The translations under genes and the position numbers were made by a program. This document shows positions 7,984 to 16,096 of a DNA stretch of 33,825 bases, one piece after another. Origin of the DNA: an uncultured Rickettsiales bacterium (GTDB lineage: Bacteria; Pseudomonadota; Alphaproteobacteria; UBA8366); assembly GCA_913046825.1 (NCBI GenBank), contig CAJWTF010000023.1, positions 1 through 33,825 of the forward strand, written 5' to 3'. The notes under the pieces are model-generated. The model did not search any database. It was not told where the DNA came from and was given only the letters and a program-made list of their open reading frames with translations. Each line of letters begins with the position of its first letter. Positions within the stretch are counted from its first letter, which is position 1.

Positions 7984-9627
7984 ATGGCGAAAACCGTATC
8001 TCCCGTCGATCAAGCGGTCATCACACGGGCTTTGCTCGCGGGTGCACATGAGATGGGCGCGAAGCTTATCCGCTCCGCACACTCTCCCATCGTGCGCGAG
8101 GCTCAGGATTGTTCAGCGGCACTGCTCGACCGGCGCGGTAACGTAGTGGCGCAGGCGGAATTGATAGCGCTGCAATTGGGCTCGATCACCCATACGTTTC
8201 GGCCGTGCCTGGAGCTCTATGATCTGGACGAGATCGGGCCGGACGACTTCTTTATCAACAATGATCCCTATCACGGTGGCCAGCATCTGCCGGATATCTT
8301 CTTGTTCTCGCCGGTTTTCTTCGAGGAGGAGTTAGTTGCCTTCAGTGCCACAGTTGTCCACCACATCGATCTCGGCGGCGGTGCGCCGGGCCTGAATCCG
8401 AATGCCGGAGACATTCACCAGGAAGGACTCGTCTTTCCGCCGACGAAATACAGCTTCTCCCGCGATTGGAGCGGCGGCGGGCTTGAGCGTTTCGTCGCTT
8501 CCAATGTGCGCATGCCGGACGCGACAATTGGCGATCTCAATGCGCAATTTGCCGCCAACGCCATCGGCGCGGAGCGTATGCGCGAGTTGTGCCGCAAGTT
8601 CGGCGTGGAGACCGTCGATGCCGCCATGGTTGAGATGTTGGATTATGCCGAACGCCGGATCCGCAGCGCCATCCGCGCCGTGCCGGATGGTACCTATACG
8701 GGCGAAGCGATGTTGGACGACGACGGCATCGGGCAGGAACCGGTACGCATCAAAGCCAAGCTGACGATTGACGGCGATGGGATCGAGGTCGATTTCACGG
8801 GCTCTGACCCTCAGGTAAAAACCAATATGAACAATCCCTTCGCTTCGACCGAGGCGGCGGCGATCGCGTGCCTGAAATCGGTGTTGACCGACCCGGACGT
8901 GCCGATCAACGATGGCAGCACGCGGGCGATCAAGGTAACCGCACCGAAGGGCAGCATCCTCAATCCACTGCCGCCGGCCCCGGTGCGCGCCCGCTTGTTG
9001 CCGAGTTACCGGGTCTTCAATGCAGTGATGATGGCATTGTCGCAAGTTGTGCCGGAAAAGGTGATTGCGCCCGGATACGACACGACGACTGCGGCATGCC
9101 TCAGCGAGTTCCGTGACGGTAAGTACAACATCTATCTGGAAATTTTCGGCGGTGGTTACGGCGGCGGAGCTGCGATCGATGGCTGCGACGGCGTCGATTG
9201 CGCGCTCTCCAACTGCTCGAACATCCCGATGGAAGCGATGGAGCTCGATTACGGGTTCTTCCGGGTGGAAAACTACGCCCTGATCCCGGACTCAGGCGGC
9301 AAAGGCAAACACCGCGGCGGCCTCGGCTTTGAGAAGAGCTACCGCATTCTGGAGGACGGCATCACTTTTGCCACATATGGCGACCGCTTCCGCATCGCTC
9401 CTGAAGGCGTTTTCGGCGGCGGCCCTGGCCGCCACGCGGAGAACCTGATCAATCGCGACGGCGAGACCATCCGCGTCGGCTCCAAGGCAGGCGTCGAGCT
9501 GAAGAAAGGCGACCTCCTGATCATGCGCACCGGCGGTGGTGGCGGATATGGGGATGCCGTGGAGCGCGACGCGCGCATGAACGCGCGAGATTTAGAGGAA
9601 GGACTGACGACACAGGCCGCTGAGTGA
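7984..9627 (+). CDS. Hydantoinase/oxoprolinase family protein, subunit B (HyuB-like)
   Basis: A 547-aa protein matching the HyuB/acetone carboxylase alpha-like family in length and content. Visible family segments are SPIVREAQDCSAALLDRRG, NDPYHGGQHLPD, HHIDLGG and DFTGSDPQV, then glycine-rich FGGGYGGGA and RTGGGGGYGD near the C-terminus. I place the start at ATG 7984, because AAGGAAGG lies about 9 bases before it and the longer frame upstream is made of the repeat element. The protein should form a complex with the HyuA-like product and contribute the metal-dependent hydrolytic or carboxylating site. The 225-base interval to the next gene leaves open whether that gene is in the same transcript. 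Confidence 0.92.
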   Translation: MAKTVSPVDQAVITRALLAGAHEMGAKLIRSAHSPIVREAQDCSAALLDRRGNVVAQAELIALQLGSITHTFRPCLELYDLDEIGPDDFFINNDPYHGGQHLPDIFLFSPVFFEEELVAFSATVVHHIDLGGGAPGLNPNAGDIHQEGLVFPPTKYSFSRDWSGGGLERFVASNVRMPDATIGDLNAQFAANAIGAERMRELCRKFGVETVDAAMVEMLDYAERRIRSAIRAVPDGTYTGEAMLDDDGIGQEPVRIKAKLTIDGDGIEVDFTGSDPQVKTNMNNPFASTEAAAIACLKSVLTDPDVPINDGSTRAIKVTAPKGSILNPLPPAPVRARLLPSYRVFNAVMMALSQVVPEKVIAPGYDTTTAACLSEFRDGKYNIYLEIFGGGYGGGAAIDGCDGVDCALSNCSNIPMEAMELDYGFFRVENYALIPDSGGKGKHRGGLGFEKSYRILEDGITFATYGDRFRIAPEGVFGGGPGRHAENLINRDGETIRVGSKAGVELKKGDLLIMRTGGGGGYGDAVERDARMNARDLEEGLTTQAAE

Positions 9628-9852
9628 TGTACAACGGGACGAGCGAGGGTCTTCATATAGACAAAACGTCGAAGTTATGGTGTGCATCACCACGTTTCTG
9701 ACACGTGAAATGAAGAAGCAATCGTGGATTACGGGATACGGACGCCCGTCGATACCCGAATCAGCGGTTTTTTAATACTGTGTATGGTGTTGTTTCGCGT
9801 TTTTTTATAACGGGCACCTTCTCGGCATCCCTGTCGAGGGGCTAGGCCCGAC

Positions 9853-10800
9853 ATGACAATCGCGTCAAAAAATCTAAATTGTCTCTCAATTGACGCATCG
9901 TATTTGGATGGGCTGATGGAACACGTACGCTATATCGACCGGACCCGGGATTACTATCTCAGTCAGGGGTATGATAAATCCTACGAATGGGCGCATTTTG
10001 ACGATGTACCGTTCACACCGCTCGCGAAACCGCTTTCGGAATGCAAGGTTGGATTACTCGGCACCAGCGAAGTCGCGGTGCATTTCGATCCGGAGACGGA
10101 AGAGAACCCCATCGTCGAGGATCATTTTCGCGGCGTCTATTCGATCCCGGCGGACACGCCGACGCAAAAGCTCTATAGCCGCACGCTCGATTTCGACCGC
10201 AACGCGACGACGCTCGACGACGTCAATGCGTTCTATCCGATCGATCGGATGCGGGAAGCCTTGGCGGATGGGCGGATCGGATCAATGCCGGATCGGGTCT
10301 ACGGTGCCTATAATAATTACAGCAAGCGCAAGGTGCTCGAAGAAGAGGGGCCGACAGCGCTTGAGTATTGCCTGGCCGACGGGATCGATGCGGTCGTCAT
10401 CGTTCCCATATGACCGGTCTGCCATCAGACCGTGAGTCTGATCAGCAGGTATCTTGAAGCGCACGGGGTTCCCACCGTGGTGATGGGCACCGCGCGTGAT
10501 ATCGTCGAGCATTGCGGCGTGGCACGCTTTCTGTTTGTCGACTATCCGCTCGGAAGCCCATGCGGCGAGCCCGGCAATGTGGCCGAGCAGCGCGATGTCT
10601 TCCAACAGGCGCTTGACCTATTGGCACAGGCGGAAGGCCCTCGCACGACGCGCGAGGCCGGATATCGCTGGGGCAAGGGTGAGGATTGGAAACGCCTGAT
10701 CTTCACCGAGGAACAGCCCTTTCAGGACGAAAGCGCCAAGGCCGAATGGGAAGAGCGGAACAACGAATACCGCCGCCTGAAAGCGGAAGGAAAAATCTAA
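9853..10800 (+). CDS. Glycine/sarcosine/betaine/D-proline reductase selenoprotein B family protein, predicted selenoprotein (UGA at 10411-10413)
   Basis: Read through the UGA at 10411-10413, this is one 315-aa protein; both halves are in the same frame. The join reads DAVVIVPI-U-PVCHQTVSLISRYLEAHGVP, so Sec would be residue 187 and its partner Cys 190 (UxxC). From family knowledge, small GrdB/PrdB-like proteins in other bacteria have CPxC at this place, followed by the same pattern (ARYLEEAGIPT, then an FxxPLGxPxGxP-like segment, here FVDYPLGSPCGEP). Stopping at UGA would remove the active-site Cys and the conserved C-terminal half. A SECIS-like hairpin follows. ATG 9853 has GAGGGG about 11 bases upstream. 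The likely role is a cytoplasmic redox enzyme acting on a C-N, C-S or similar bond, substrate unknown. No GrdA or pyruvoyl PrdA gene is seen here. The glutaredoxin gene overlaps its stop. Confidence 0.85.
10417..10450 (+). promoter_or_regulatory. Predicted bacterial SECIS element (selenocysteine insertion hairpin)
   Basis: Starting 3 bases after the UGA, 10417-10422 pairs with 10445-10450 (six pairs, two of them G-U). A small internal loop follows (C10423 against C10443-A10444). Then 10424-10430 pairs perfectly with 10436-10442 (seven pairs), closing a five-base loop CGUGA at 10431-10435. Known bacterial SECIS rules ask for a G in the first two loop bases and roughly 16-37 bases between UGA and loop. 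Here G is second in the loop and the distance is 17. SelB would bind the loop. A competing hairpin (10415-10421 with 10426-10432) exists in the same bases. Confidence 0.75.
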
Positions 10801-11048
10801 TGGCCGACGATACCCGCGATGTGACCGTCTACACGACGCCGTTTTGCGTTCCCTGCGATCAGTTGAAGCGATTTCTGGAATCCCATGGCATCGCATACAT
10901 CACGCGTGATCTTATGATGGATGAAGAGGCGCAAGATAAGATCGACGACGCGGGGATCCGCTCGACACCGATCCTGGAAATTGACGGCAAGCTATACGCC
11001 GGCCAAGCCCTGGCGCCGGGAAAAGTAAAAGAGCTACTGAAGATTTAG
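10800..11048 (+). CDS. Glutaredoxin family protein
   Basis: An 82-aa single-domain glutaredoxin. The redox motif is C16-V-P-C19 in VYTTPFCVPCDQLKRFL, and the cis-proline loop is IRSTPILEIDG. Both match the family, whose usual length is 75-90 residues. The ATG at 10800 uses the last A of the preceding TAA (TAATG), indicating translational coupling with the selenoprotein gene; a longer frame from further upstream is out of phase with that gene and not protein-like. CVPC is less common than the CPYC of classical glutaredoxins and resembles NrdH/redoxin-type motifs. Inference: it re-reduces the selenenylsulfide or disulfide formed in the upstream UxxC enzyme. Confidence 0.9.
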   Translation: MADDTRDVTVYTTPFCVPCDQLKRFLESHGIAYITRDLMMDEEAQDKIDDAGIRSTPILEIDGKLYAGQALAPGKVKELLKI

Positions 11049-11068
11049 AGCCGGTTTTTGCCGGGAGG

Positions 11069-11175
11069 CTCAGGCCATAGTTCCGGGTTCGACCTATCGG
11101 TCGCCCCAGAATGACCATTCTTTCTTTATCTTTGTCATTTCGAAGCGCGAAACGAATCCGGAATTATGGCCTGAG
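11069..11175. repeat. Inverted repeat, copy A of a dispersed element
   Basis: The right arm CCGGAATTATGGCCTGAG (11158-11175) is the reverse complement of 11069-11086 with one mismatch. The same 18 bases recur exactly at 16306-16323, again preceded by a GCGCGAA stretch and again with an imperfect inverted partner. This copy fills the space between the convergent glutaredoxin and phytanoyl-CoA dioxygenase genes and could end transcription from both sides. It slightly precedes the 3' end of the minus-strand gene. Confidence 0.75.
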
Positions 11176-11207
11176 CGTTTCGGGATTTGCTGCTCTTTTG
11201 CGAAAGC

Positions 11208-11972
11208 TCAAAGCCGCATCCGGAAATCGTTCTCACCGGTGCGGTCTTCGCCACGCATCAAATAGATTGTGCGCTCCGCGTGGTCGACTACACCCATCTT
11301 GCGATGCATGCGCGTTGCTTCGGCGCGGTCAAAGACGGAGGTGCCGGGCATGAAGCGCATTGTCATACCGCGCCGTGGCGTGCCGGAATTATTGGCCTCA
11401 GAACCGTGCAATAGATAGACATCGTGCAATGACATTTGTCCCGCTTTGAGGACGAGCGGCACTGCCTCATCATCGTTGTACTCGCTCTCCAGCAGTTCTT
11501 GATGCAGGGTAAAATTCGGGTCCTTGTTCGTGCGGTGTGGCCGTAGATTCCGGTTTTTGTGCGAGCCCGGCATGAATTTCAGACAGCCGTTCTCAACGGT
11601 CGCGTCGTCGATCGCGAGCCAGACCGTGCAGGTGGCGAGCGGACGCAGCGGCCAATATTCGCCGTCCTGATGCCATGGTGTCTTTTTGCCGTTCTCGGCT
11701 GGTTTCGCGAAGAAGCTGGAGTTCCACAAAATGACATCCGACCCGATCACTTGCTCGACCATGTTTAGGATATTGGGGTCACGCGCGTAATTCAGAAACG
11801 AGAGATCGTAGCGCAACAGCATTGGGCAGTAATCGTGGAACTCAGGATGACGCGCCAACAAGCGGTCATAGTCAGCTCGGATGGACTCCAGCGTCTCCTC
11901 CGGTAATCGATAATCCGGAATGACGTATCCGGCCTCGTGATAGTGTTCGATCTCTTGCTTGCTTAACGCCAT
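11208..11972 (-). CDS. Phytanoyl-CoA dioxygenase (PhyH) family protein
   Basis: A 254-aa Fe(II)/2-oxoglutarate-dependent oxygenase. The iron triad is visible as HQD (His 101, Asp 103, in PWHQDGEYWPLRP) and the distal His 189 in LLHGSEANNS. A C-terminal Arg that can hold 2-oxoglutarate lies in RRGMTMRFMPG. Length and motif spacing are normal. These enzymes hydroxylate small molecules or acyl chains; the substrate is not predictable. It is the last gene of a probable minus-strand operon (hydrolase, LplT-like, this gene), 26 bases after the transporter stop. A paralogue lies at 21048-21842. Confidence 0.9.
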   Translation of the reverse strand: MALSKQEIEHYHEAGYVIPDYRLPEETLESIRADYDRLLARHPEFHDYCPMLLRYDLSFLNYARDPNILNMVEQVIGSDVILWNSSFFAKPAENGKKTPWHQDGEYWPLRPLATCTVWLAIDDATVENGCLKFMPGSHKNRNLRPHRTNKDPNFTLHQELLESEYNDDEAVPLVLKAGQMSLHDVYLLHGSEANNSGTPRRGMTMRFMPGTSVFDRAEATRMHRKMGVVDHAERTIYLMRGEDRTGENDFRMRL

Positions 11973-11998
11973 GGGACCACCTCGTCCTGCGGTATGTG

Positions 11999-13273
11999 TC
12001 AGCGTAGTCGCCAGAACAACACGATGAATATTAGATTGGCGATGGCGACCGCCAAGAATATGTCTGGCACGGCGGCACCGTTCGTCAGCATGACGGTGGC
12101 GGCGAGCGAACTCAACACCATGAACAGCGCGTTGAGGATGTTGTTGCCCGCAACGATGCGCGAGCGTTCCCCATCCACCGTACGGCTTTGCAGAATGGCG
12201 TATAGCGGCACTGTATAGAGGCCGCCGCAGACGGAGACGCCGAAAATATCGAACAAAGCTCGCCAGGTTTGCGCGTCCTCAAGGAATGCTGGGATGTCCC
12301 GGAAGGCACCCGTAAAGCTGTCCATTGCTGGGGCGGAGAGCCACAAGTCTCCAAGGAATACGCTGACGCCGCACGCGCCGAAGGCCACGTATTTCGCCGA
12401 TACTTCCCCGCGCAGCAATCGGTTGCAGAGCAGGGAGCCGATGGCGATACCAACCGTGGAGGTCGCGAGGAACAGGGTAACGACTTCGTTATTCGCATGA
12501 AATGTATACCTGGCGAGGTTCGAAAATTGAGAGAGCAGCGTGGCGCCGACGACCCAGAACCACGAAATGCCCAGCACCGAAAGAAATATCGGCTGTGAGA
12601 CGGCGGTCAGCCGCAAAATGCGCCACGTTGCCAACGCGAAATTGTAGCTGACGATCAGGTCGGGATTGGCGGGTGGTGCGGAGGGAATATGTCGGCTCGC
12701 CAGCCATCCGGTGACGGCCAACAACAGAACGCCACAGCCGACGATCCAGACGCCGCCGTTCCACAGGATCAAGAGTGCTCCGGCGATGGTGCCGAGGAGA
12801 ATGGCGACGAAAGTTCCCGACGCCATCAGCGCATTGCCGCCGATCAATTCCTCCGGCTCCAAATGCAAGGGCAGGATGCTGTATTTCACAGGGCCGAAGA
12901 ACGAAGATTGCGCTCCCATCAAAAACAGCACGAAGAGCAGAAAATAAGGTTCGCCTAAGATCAGGCCGATGGCCCCGAACAGCATGATGGCGATTTCCGC
13001 CAATTTGACCCATCGGATGAGGCCCGACTTCTCATACTTATCGGCGAGCTGTCCGGCGGTCGCCGAGAATAGAAAGAATGGCAGAATAAAAATGCCTGCC
13101 GCCAGCGTGACCAGTAGTTTGCCGTCAATTCCGGCATTCTCCGCGAGACGGTATAGGATCAGGATGGCCATCGCGTTGCGGAAGAAATTATCGTTGGCGG
13201 CACCTAGGAAGAAGGTGATGAGCAGCGGTAGAAACCGCTTCGTCTTCAGAAGGTGTAATTGAGACTCTGCCAT
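11999..13273 (-). CDS. MFS transporter, lysophospholipid transporter LplT-like
   Basis: A 424-aa integral membrane protein with about 12 hydrophobic segments. The N-terminus FLPLLITFFLGAANDNFFRNA and the segments GQLADKYEKSGLIRWVKLAEI and MGAQSSFFGPVKYSILP are characteristic of the LplT-like branch of the major facilitator superfamily. Those proteins move lysophospholipids across the inner membrane, often with an acyltransferase partner. No acyltransferase is fused or adjacent here. I choose ATG 13273 because GGGG lies just upstream; a second ATG four codons earlier lacks a site. It follows the alpha/beta hydrolase by 53 bases on the same strand. Confidence 0.85.
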   Translation of the reverse strand: MAESQLHLLKTKRFLPLLITFFLGAANDNFFRNAMAILILYRLAENAGIDGKLLVTLAAGIFILPFFLFSATAGQLADKYEKSGLIRWVKLAEIAIMLFGAIGLILGEPYFLLFVLFLMGAQSSFFGPVKYSILPLHLEPEELIGGNALMASGTFVAILLGTIAGALLILWNGGVWIVGCGVLLLAVTGWLASRHIPSAPPANPDLIVSYNFALATWRILRLTAVSQPIFLSVLGISWFWVVGATLLSQFSNLARYTFHANNEVVTLFLATSTVGIAIGSLLCNRLLRGEVSAKYVAFGACGVSVFLGDLWLSAPAMDSFTGAFRDIPAFLEDAQTWRALFDIFGVSVCGGLYTVPLYAILQSRTVDGERSRIVAGNNILNALFMVLSSLAATVMLTNGAAVPDIFLAVAIANLIFIVLFWRLR

Positions 13274-13326
13274 TGGCCCCAGCATAGCGTGGATTCATCG
13301 ATCGAGCGACTTAGAGGAGCAAGGCC

Positions 13327-14133
13327 CTAAAGAGATGCCTCCAAGAAAGGGACCAGCAACGCGTTGAAGGCGTCCGGGTCTTCTGCAAGGCCCATATGGC
13401 GCAGTACCGGGATCACTGCCGATCGACCGTCTGGAAACGCCCCTGCCATGGCCGCCGCCATTGCGGGGGTGCTGTTCGCATCTTCCTCACCTGTCAGAAC
13501 CAATGCCGGGCATTCGATATCGGTGATGGCGTCCGCAAGGATCCGTCCGTCCCGCAGGACGGCATCATCGCCTTCGGTTAAGACGGTGTAAATTAGTCCG
13601 TAGTTTCTCGGGTCGTTGGCAAGCATCCAGGTTCGGACGAGATCGGTGACATCGCTCCGGGAGTCACGAAACGATTGGGTAAACCAACGTTCTATCGCGG
13701 CGTCGACCGTGGCAGCGGGGCCCGTGTCGACCGAAAGACGAAGGCGTTTCTGCATGGCGGCGCGCTGACTCGGGTCCCGGCGATATGAGGAATTCAGGAC
13801 GGCGACGGCGGTGGCCCTCTTCGGATGCACAGCGGCGAACGCTTGCGCCAAGGTGCCGCCGAGCGAGAACCCCGCGATGGCCGCGCGCTCGATACCTAGA
13901 TCGACCAGCAGTTCATCCAACTGATCAACTAAATCGTTCAGTGAACAATTCTCGGGTGGTGCTTCACTGTCACCATGTCCGAGCAAATCGTAGCGGATAA
14001 CGCGAAAGCGCGCAGTCAGCTCGGGCAGCATCCATTGCCACATATTGCGGTTTAATCCCATCCCGTGAATCAAAACCAGGTCGGGACCTGTGCCCTCTAC
14101 CGTTCGCGCCGTATCGTACAAGTGATCTGCCAT
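13327..14133 (-). CDS. Alpha/beta fold hydrolase (3-oxoadipate enol-lactonase/PcaD-like)
   Basis: A 268-aa alpha/beta hydrolase of usual PcaD length. It shows the oxyanion motif HGMGLNRNMW, the nucleophile elbow GFSLGG (Ser about residue 90), LVLTGEEDANSTP carrying the acid, and LRHMGLAEDP with the catalytic His. RYDLLGHGDSEAP is the standard second-strand segment. The protein hydrolyses an ester, lactone or thioester in the cytoplasm, and an enol-lactonase role is only one possibility. It is probably the first gene of the three-gene minus-strand operon ending with the phytanoyl-CoA dioxygenase. Confidence 0.85.
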   Translation of the reverse strand: MADHLYDTARTVEGTGPDLVLIHGMGLNRNMWQWMLPELTARFRVIRYDLLGHGDSEAPPENCSLNDLVDQLDELLVDLGIERAAIAGFSLGGTLAQAFAAVHPKRATAVAVLNSSYRRDPSQRAAMQKRLRLSVDTGPAATVDAAIERWFTQSFRDSRSDVTDLVRTWMLANDPRNYGLIYTVLTEGDDAVLRDGRILADAITDIECPALVLTGEEDANSTPAMAAAMAGAFPDGRSAVIPVLRHMGLAEDPDAFNALLVPFLEASL

Positions 14134-14797
14134 GGAACCCCGCTTTCAAGAGTCTCAATCTCACGCGAAGTTGCGCCAAATCAAGGGATGAAATGCGAAA
14201 TGACTGCATAGTTGGTCAATATTGAAAAATGTCGAGACAGATGGAGGTGTGTCATGAGCATTCGACGGAGATCTTACGGCCCAGTAGCTCCTCACGGTCG
14301 CGCGAATTGAACAGTAATGTTCTCATCGTATTGGGCTATGACCCGGCATCTTTGAAAAGCGATGTCGCGACTGGATTGCGTATCTCGCAGACCCTCGACC
14401 GAACGCCGGTCTCGTTGGCACCAACGGCATTGCAAGATGCCTTGACAATTTTATTGCAAACTCGCGAGGAAGAGCGTCGGACAAGCCGATTGAGGCCGAG
14501 TTTGATGAGAGGATAGCGCCGGATGATTTATGTGCGGTCGCCGGTCGGCATAAATCGACTTTAATAGTCATGCCGGCGGAATCGGTGAGATCTTCCGAAG
14601 AAGATTTTAAAACTTTTTGAACAGTTTCGGTCGTGCGCTGCTGCTGGTCAACCGAGCACAACCGGAAGATACCGCACGATGCCGATTTAGGTGCGTTCTT
14701 GCCAGAATTGTGATCCGAAGTGGGCTTGTGTGGCCTCCCCCCACAGGTCATTTTGACCTCGTAGGCGTGTTGATGCGCGCGATGCCGGGAATTTAAA
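14134..14797. other. Gap without a convincing gene
   Basis: About 660 bases. At 14243-14248 there is a strong ribosome-binding sequence (GGAGGT) followed by ATG 14254, which opens only 18 codons before TGA at 14308. The neighbouring frame is open to 14516 and looks somewhat protein-like (VLIVLGYDPASLKSDV...), so a -1 shift near 14290-14308 would make an ORF of about 87 codons. This may be a small broken gene, but I recognise no family. The rest, including a long antisense frame over the TVP38 start, shows nothing supportable. Confidence 0.35.
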
Positions 14798-15538
14798 ATG
14801 TCTGTTGACGAAGAAGAGATATCCTCAGAGTTACAACCGAAATCGCCTTTCGTCCGGTTCTTGCCCCTAATCATTCTTGCGGCTGCGATTGCCGGATTTT
14901 TTGCGCTGAGCTTGGATAAGTATCTCACTTTCGACGCGTTGCGTGTGAACCGCGCTATACTTGGCGCTTTCGTAGCGGAGCAAGGCGTCATCGCCGTCGC
15001 GCTTTATATAGCGATTTACGCGACGTCCGTGGCGTTGTCTGTACCGGGAGCATTGATCCTGACCATTGCAGGCGGTTTGCTCTTCGGGCAGTGGTTCGGC
15101 TCGGTGTATGTTGTATTTGGCGCGACACTTGGCGCAATCGGCGTGTTTTTGATTGCAAAAACGGCACTCGGCGATGTCTTGCGTCGGCGGGCCGGACCGG
15201 CCATGCGGAAGATGGAGGCTGGCTTTCAAGAAAACGCTTTGAGCTATTTGTTGGTCCTGCGTCTCATTCCGTTGTCCCCCTTCTTCCTGGTGAACATCGT
15301 CCCGGCCTTCCTCGGCGTGAAGTTGCGCACATATGCGATCGGCACCTTCCTCGGTATTATTCCGGGCTCTTTCGTCTACGCAACCGTCGGGGCAGGGCTC
15401 GGCAGTATATTTGATCAGAACGACGAGTTTACCCTTACCGGTATATTGACGCCGGAAATCACCGCAGCCCTGGTCGGCCTCGCGGTACTCGCGCTGTTGC
15501 CGGTCGCCTTTAAGAAGTTCCGAAAACCCGAGAATTAA
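14798..15538 (+). CDS. TVP38/TMEM64 (VTT-domain, DedA-related) membrane protein
   Basis: A 246-aa inner-membrane protein. A hydrophobic helix follows a short acidic cytoplasmic N-terminus. The VTT-domain core is recognisable: ALSVPGALILTIAGGLLFG, GATLGAIGVFLIAKTALG, the conserved LRLIPLSPFFLVNIVPAFLGV re-entrant region, and GTFLGIIPGSFVYATVGAGLG. The family is linked to lipid scrambling or transport across membranes. The ATG at 14798 has GGGA upstream. The stop is three bases from the 3' end of the convergent tRNA gene, leaving no room for a separate terminator. Confidence 0.9.
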   Translation: MSVDEEEISSELQPKSPFVRFLPLIILAAAIAGFFALSLDKYLTFDALRVNRAILGAFVAEQGVIAVALYIAIYATSVALSVPGALILTIAGGLLFGQWFGSVYVVFGATLGAIGVFLIAKTALGDVLRRRAGPAMRKMEAGFQENALSYLLVLRLIPLSPFFLVNIVPAFLGVKLRTYAIGTFLGIIPGSFVYATVGAGLGSIFDQNDEFTLTGILTPEITAALVGLAVLALLPVAFKKFRKPEN

Positions 15539-15540
15539 AA

Positions 15541-15627
15541 TGGTGCGGACGGGGGGACTCGAACCCCCACACCCTTTCGGATAGCAGATTTTAAGTCTGC
15601 TGCGTCTACCGGTTCCGCCACGTCCGC
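15541..15627 (-). tRNA. tRNA-Leu(UAA)
   Basis: An 87-base cloverleaf on the minus strand with CCA encoded (15541-15543). The 7-bp acceptor stem is GCGGACG with CGTCCGC, the discriminator is A, and the T-arm is GGGGG-TTCGAGT-CCCCC. The anticodon arm is GCAGACTTAAAATCTGC with anticodon UAA. The long variable arm (class II, TATCCGAAAGGGT) and the GG of the D-loop fit leucine and exclude tRNA-Sec, whose anticodon is UCA and acceptor stem is 8 bp. Confidence 0.96.
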
Positions 15628-15712
15628 ACTATTGATTTCGCCGTCAAGCGGGAACAGGGACCTTAGCTAAGCAGACTTTCTACGACAACCCGGAAGAGAG
15701 TGTTTTAGCGCG

Positions 15713-15835
15713 TTAAATCGGTTTGACGATCTGCCATTTTGTCGGCGAGCTGGATCCGCCTTTGACATCCACCTGCGTGCTGCTGCACGAGGCTAAAAGC
15801 AGTAGGGTGATTGAGATGGCAGATATGAAGTGCAT
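15713..15835 (-). CDS. Small predicted lipoprotein (40 aa)
   Basis: A 40-codon ORF from ATG 15835. The N-terminus MHFISAISITLLLLASCSS is a compact signal peptide ending in a lipobox (L-A-S-C). The mature part would be about 24 residues (CSSTQVDVKGGSSSPTKWQIVKPI). Lipidation at the Cys would anchor it in the membrane, facing the periplasm. Upstream only a weak AAGA is seen. No known family is recognised. The main support is the lipobox placed exactly as expected; chance remains possible. Confidence 0.5.
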   Translation of the reverse strand: MHFISAISITLLLLASCSSTQVDVKGGSSSPTKWQIVKPI

Positions 15836-16096
15836 TCGCTATCTTAGCCGAAAAATTGATACACCGCAGCTCTGATGGTGATCACCAATCCCCAAATTCA
15901 AACGAATCGCCGAGTTGAATGGCGGCGCTGCCATCAAGGGTATCGCCGGTTTCGAAGTCAATTCGGCTCATGAGAGAGGTGGGAGATCCGGCATCGTCAA
16001 AATATCGCTCCGGTGTGTATCATATAGTTGGTGCAACCAAGTCATTACTACGGCAATTCCGAGTTGCTGTAATGTTGCAATAGGAGGTCCACAAAC

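Noticed and set aside
14323..14991. 222-codon minus-strand ORF
   Set aside because: It overlaps the TVP38 gene start in antisense and the product is low-complexity without domain features.
15541..15627. The class II tRNA near the selenoprotein region as a possible tRNA-Sec
   Set aside because: The anticodon is UAA and the acceptor stem is 7 bp, which is tRNA-Leu.
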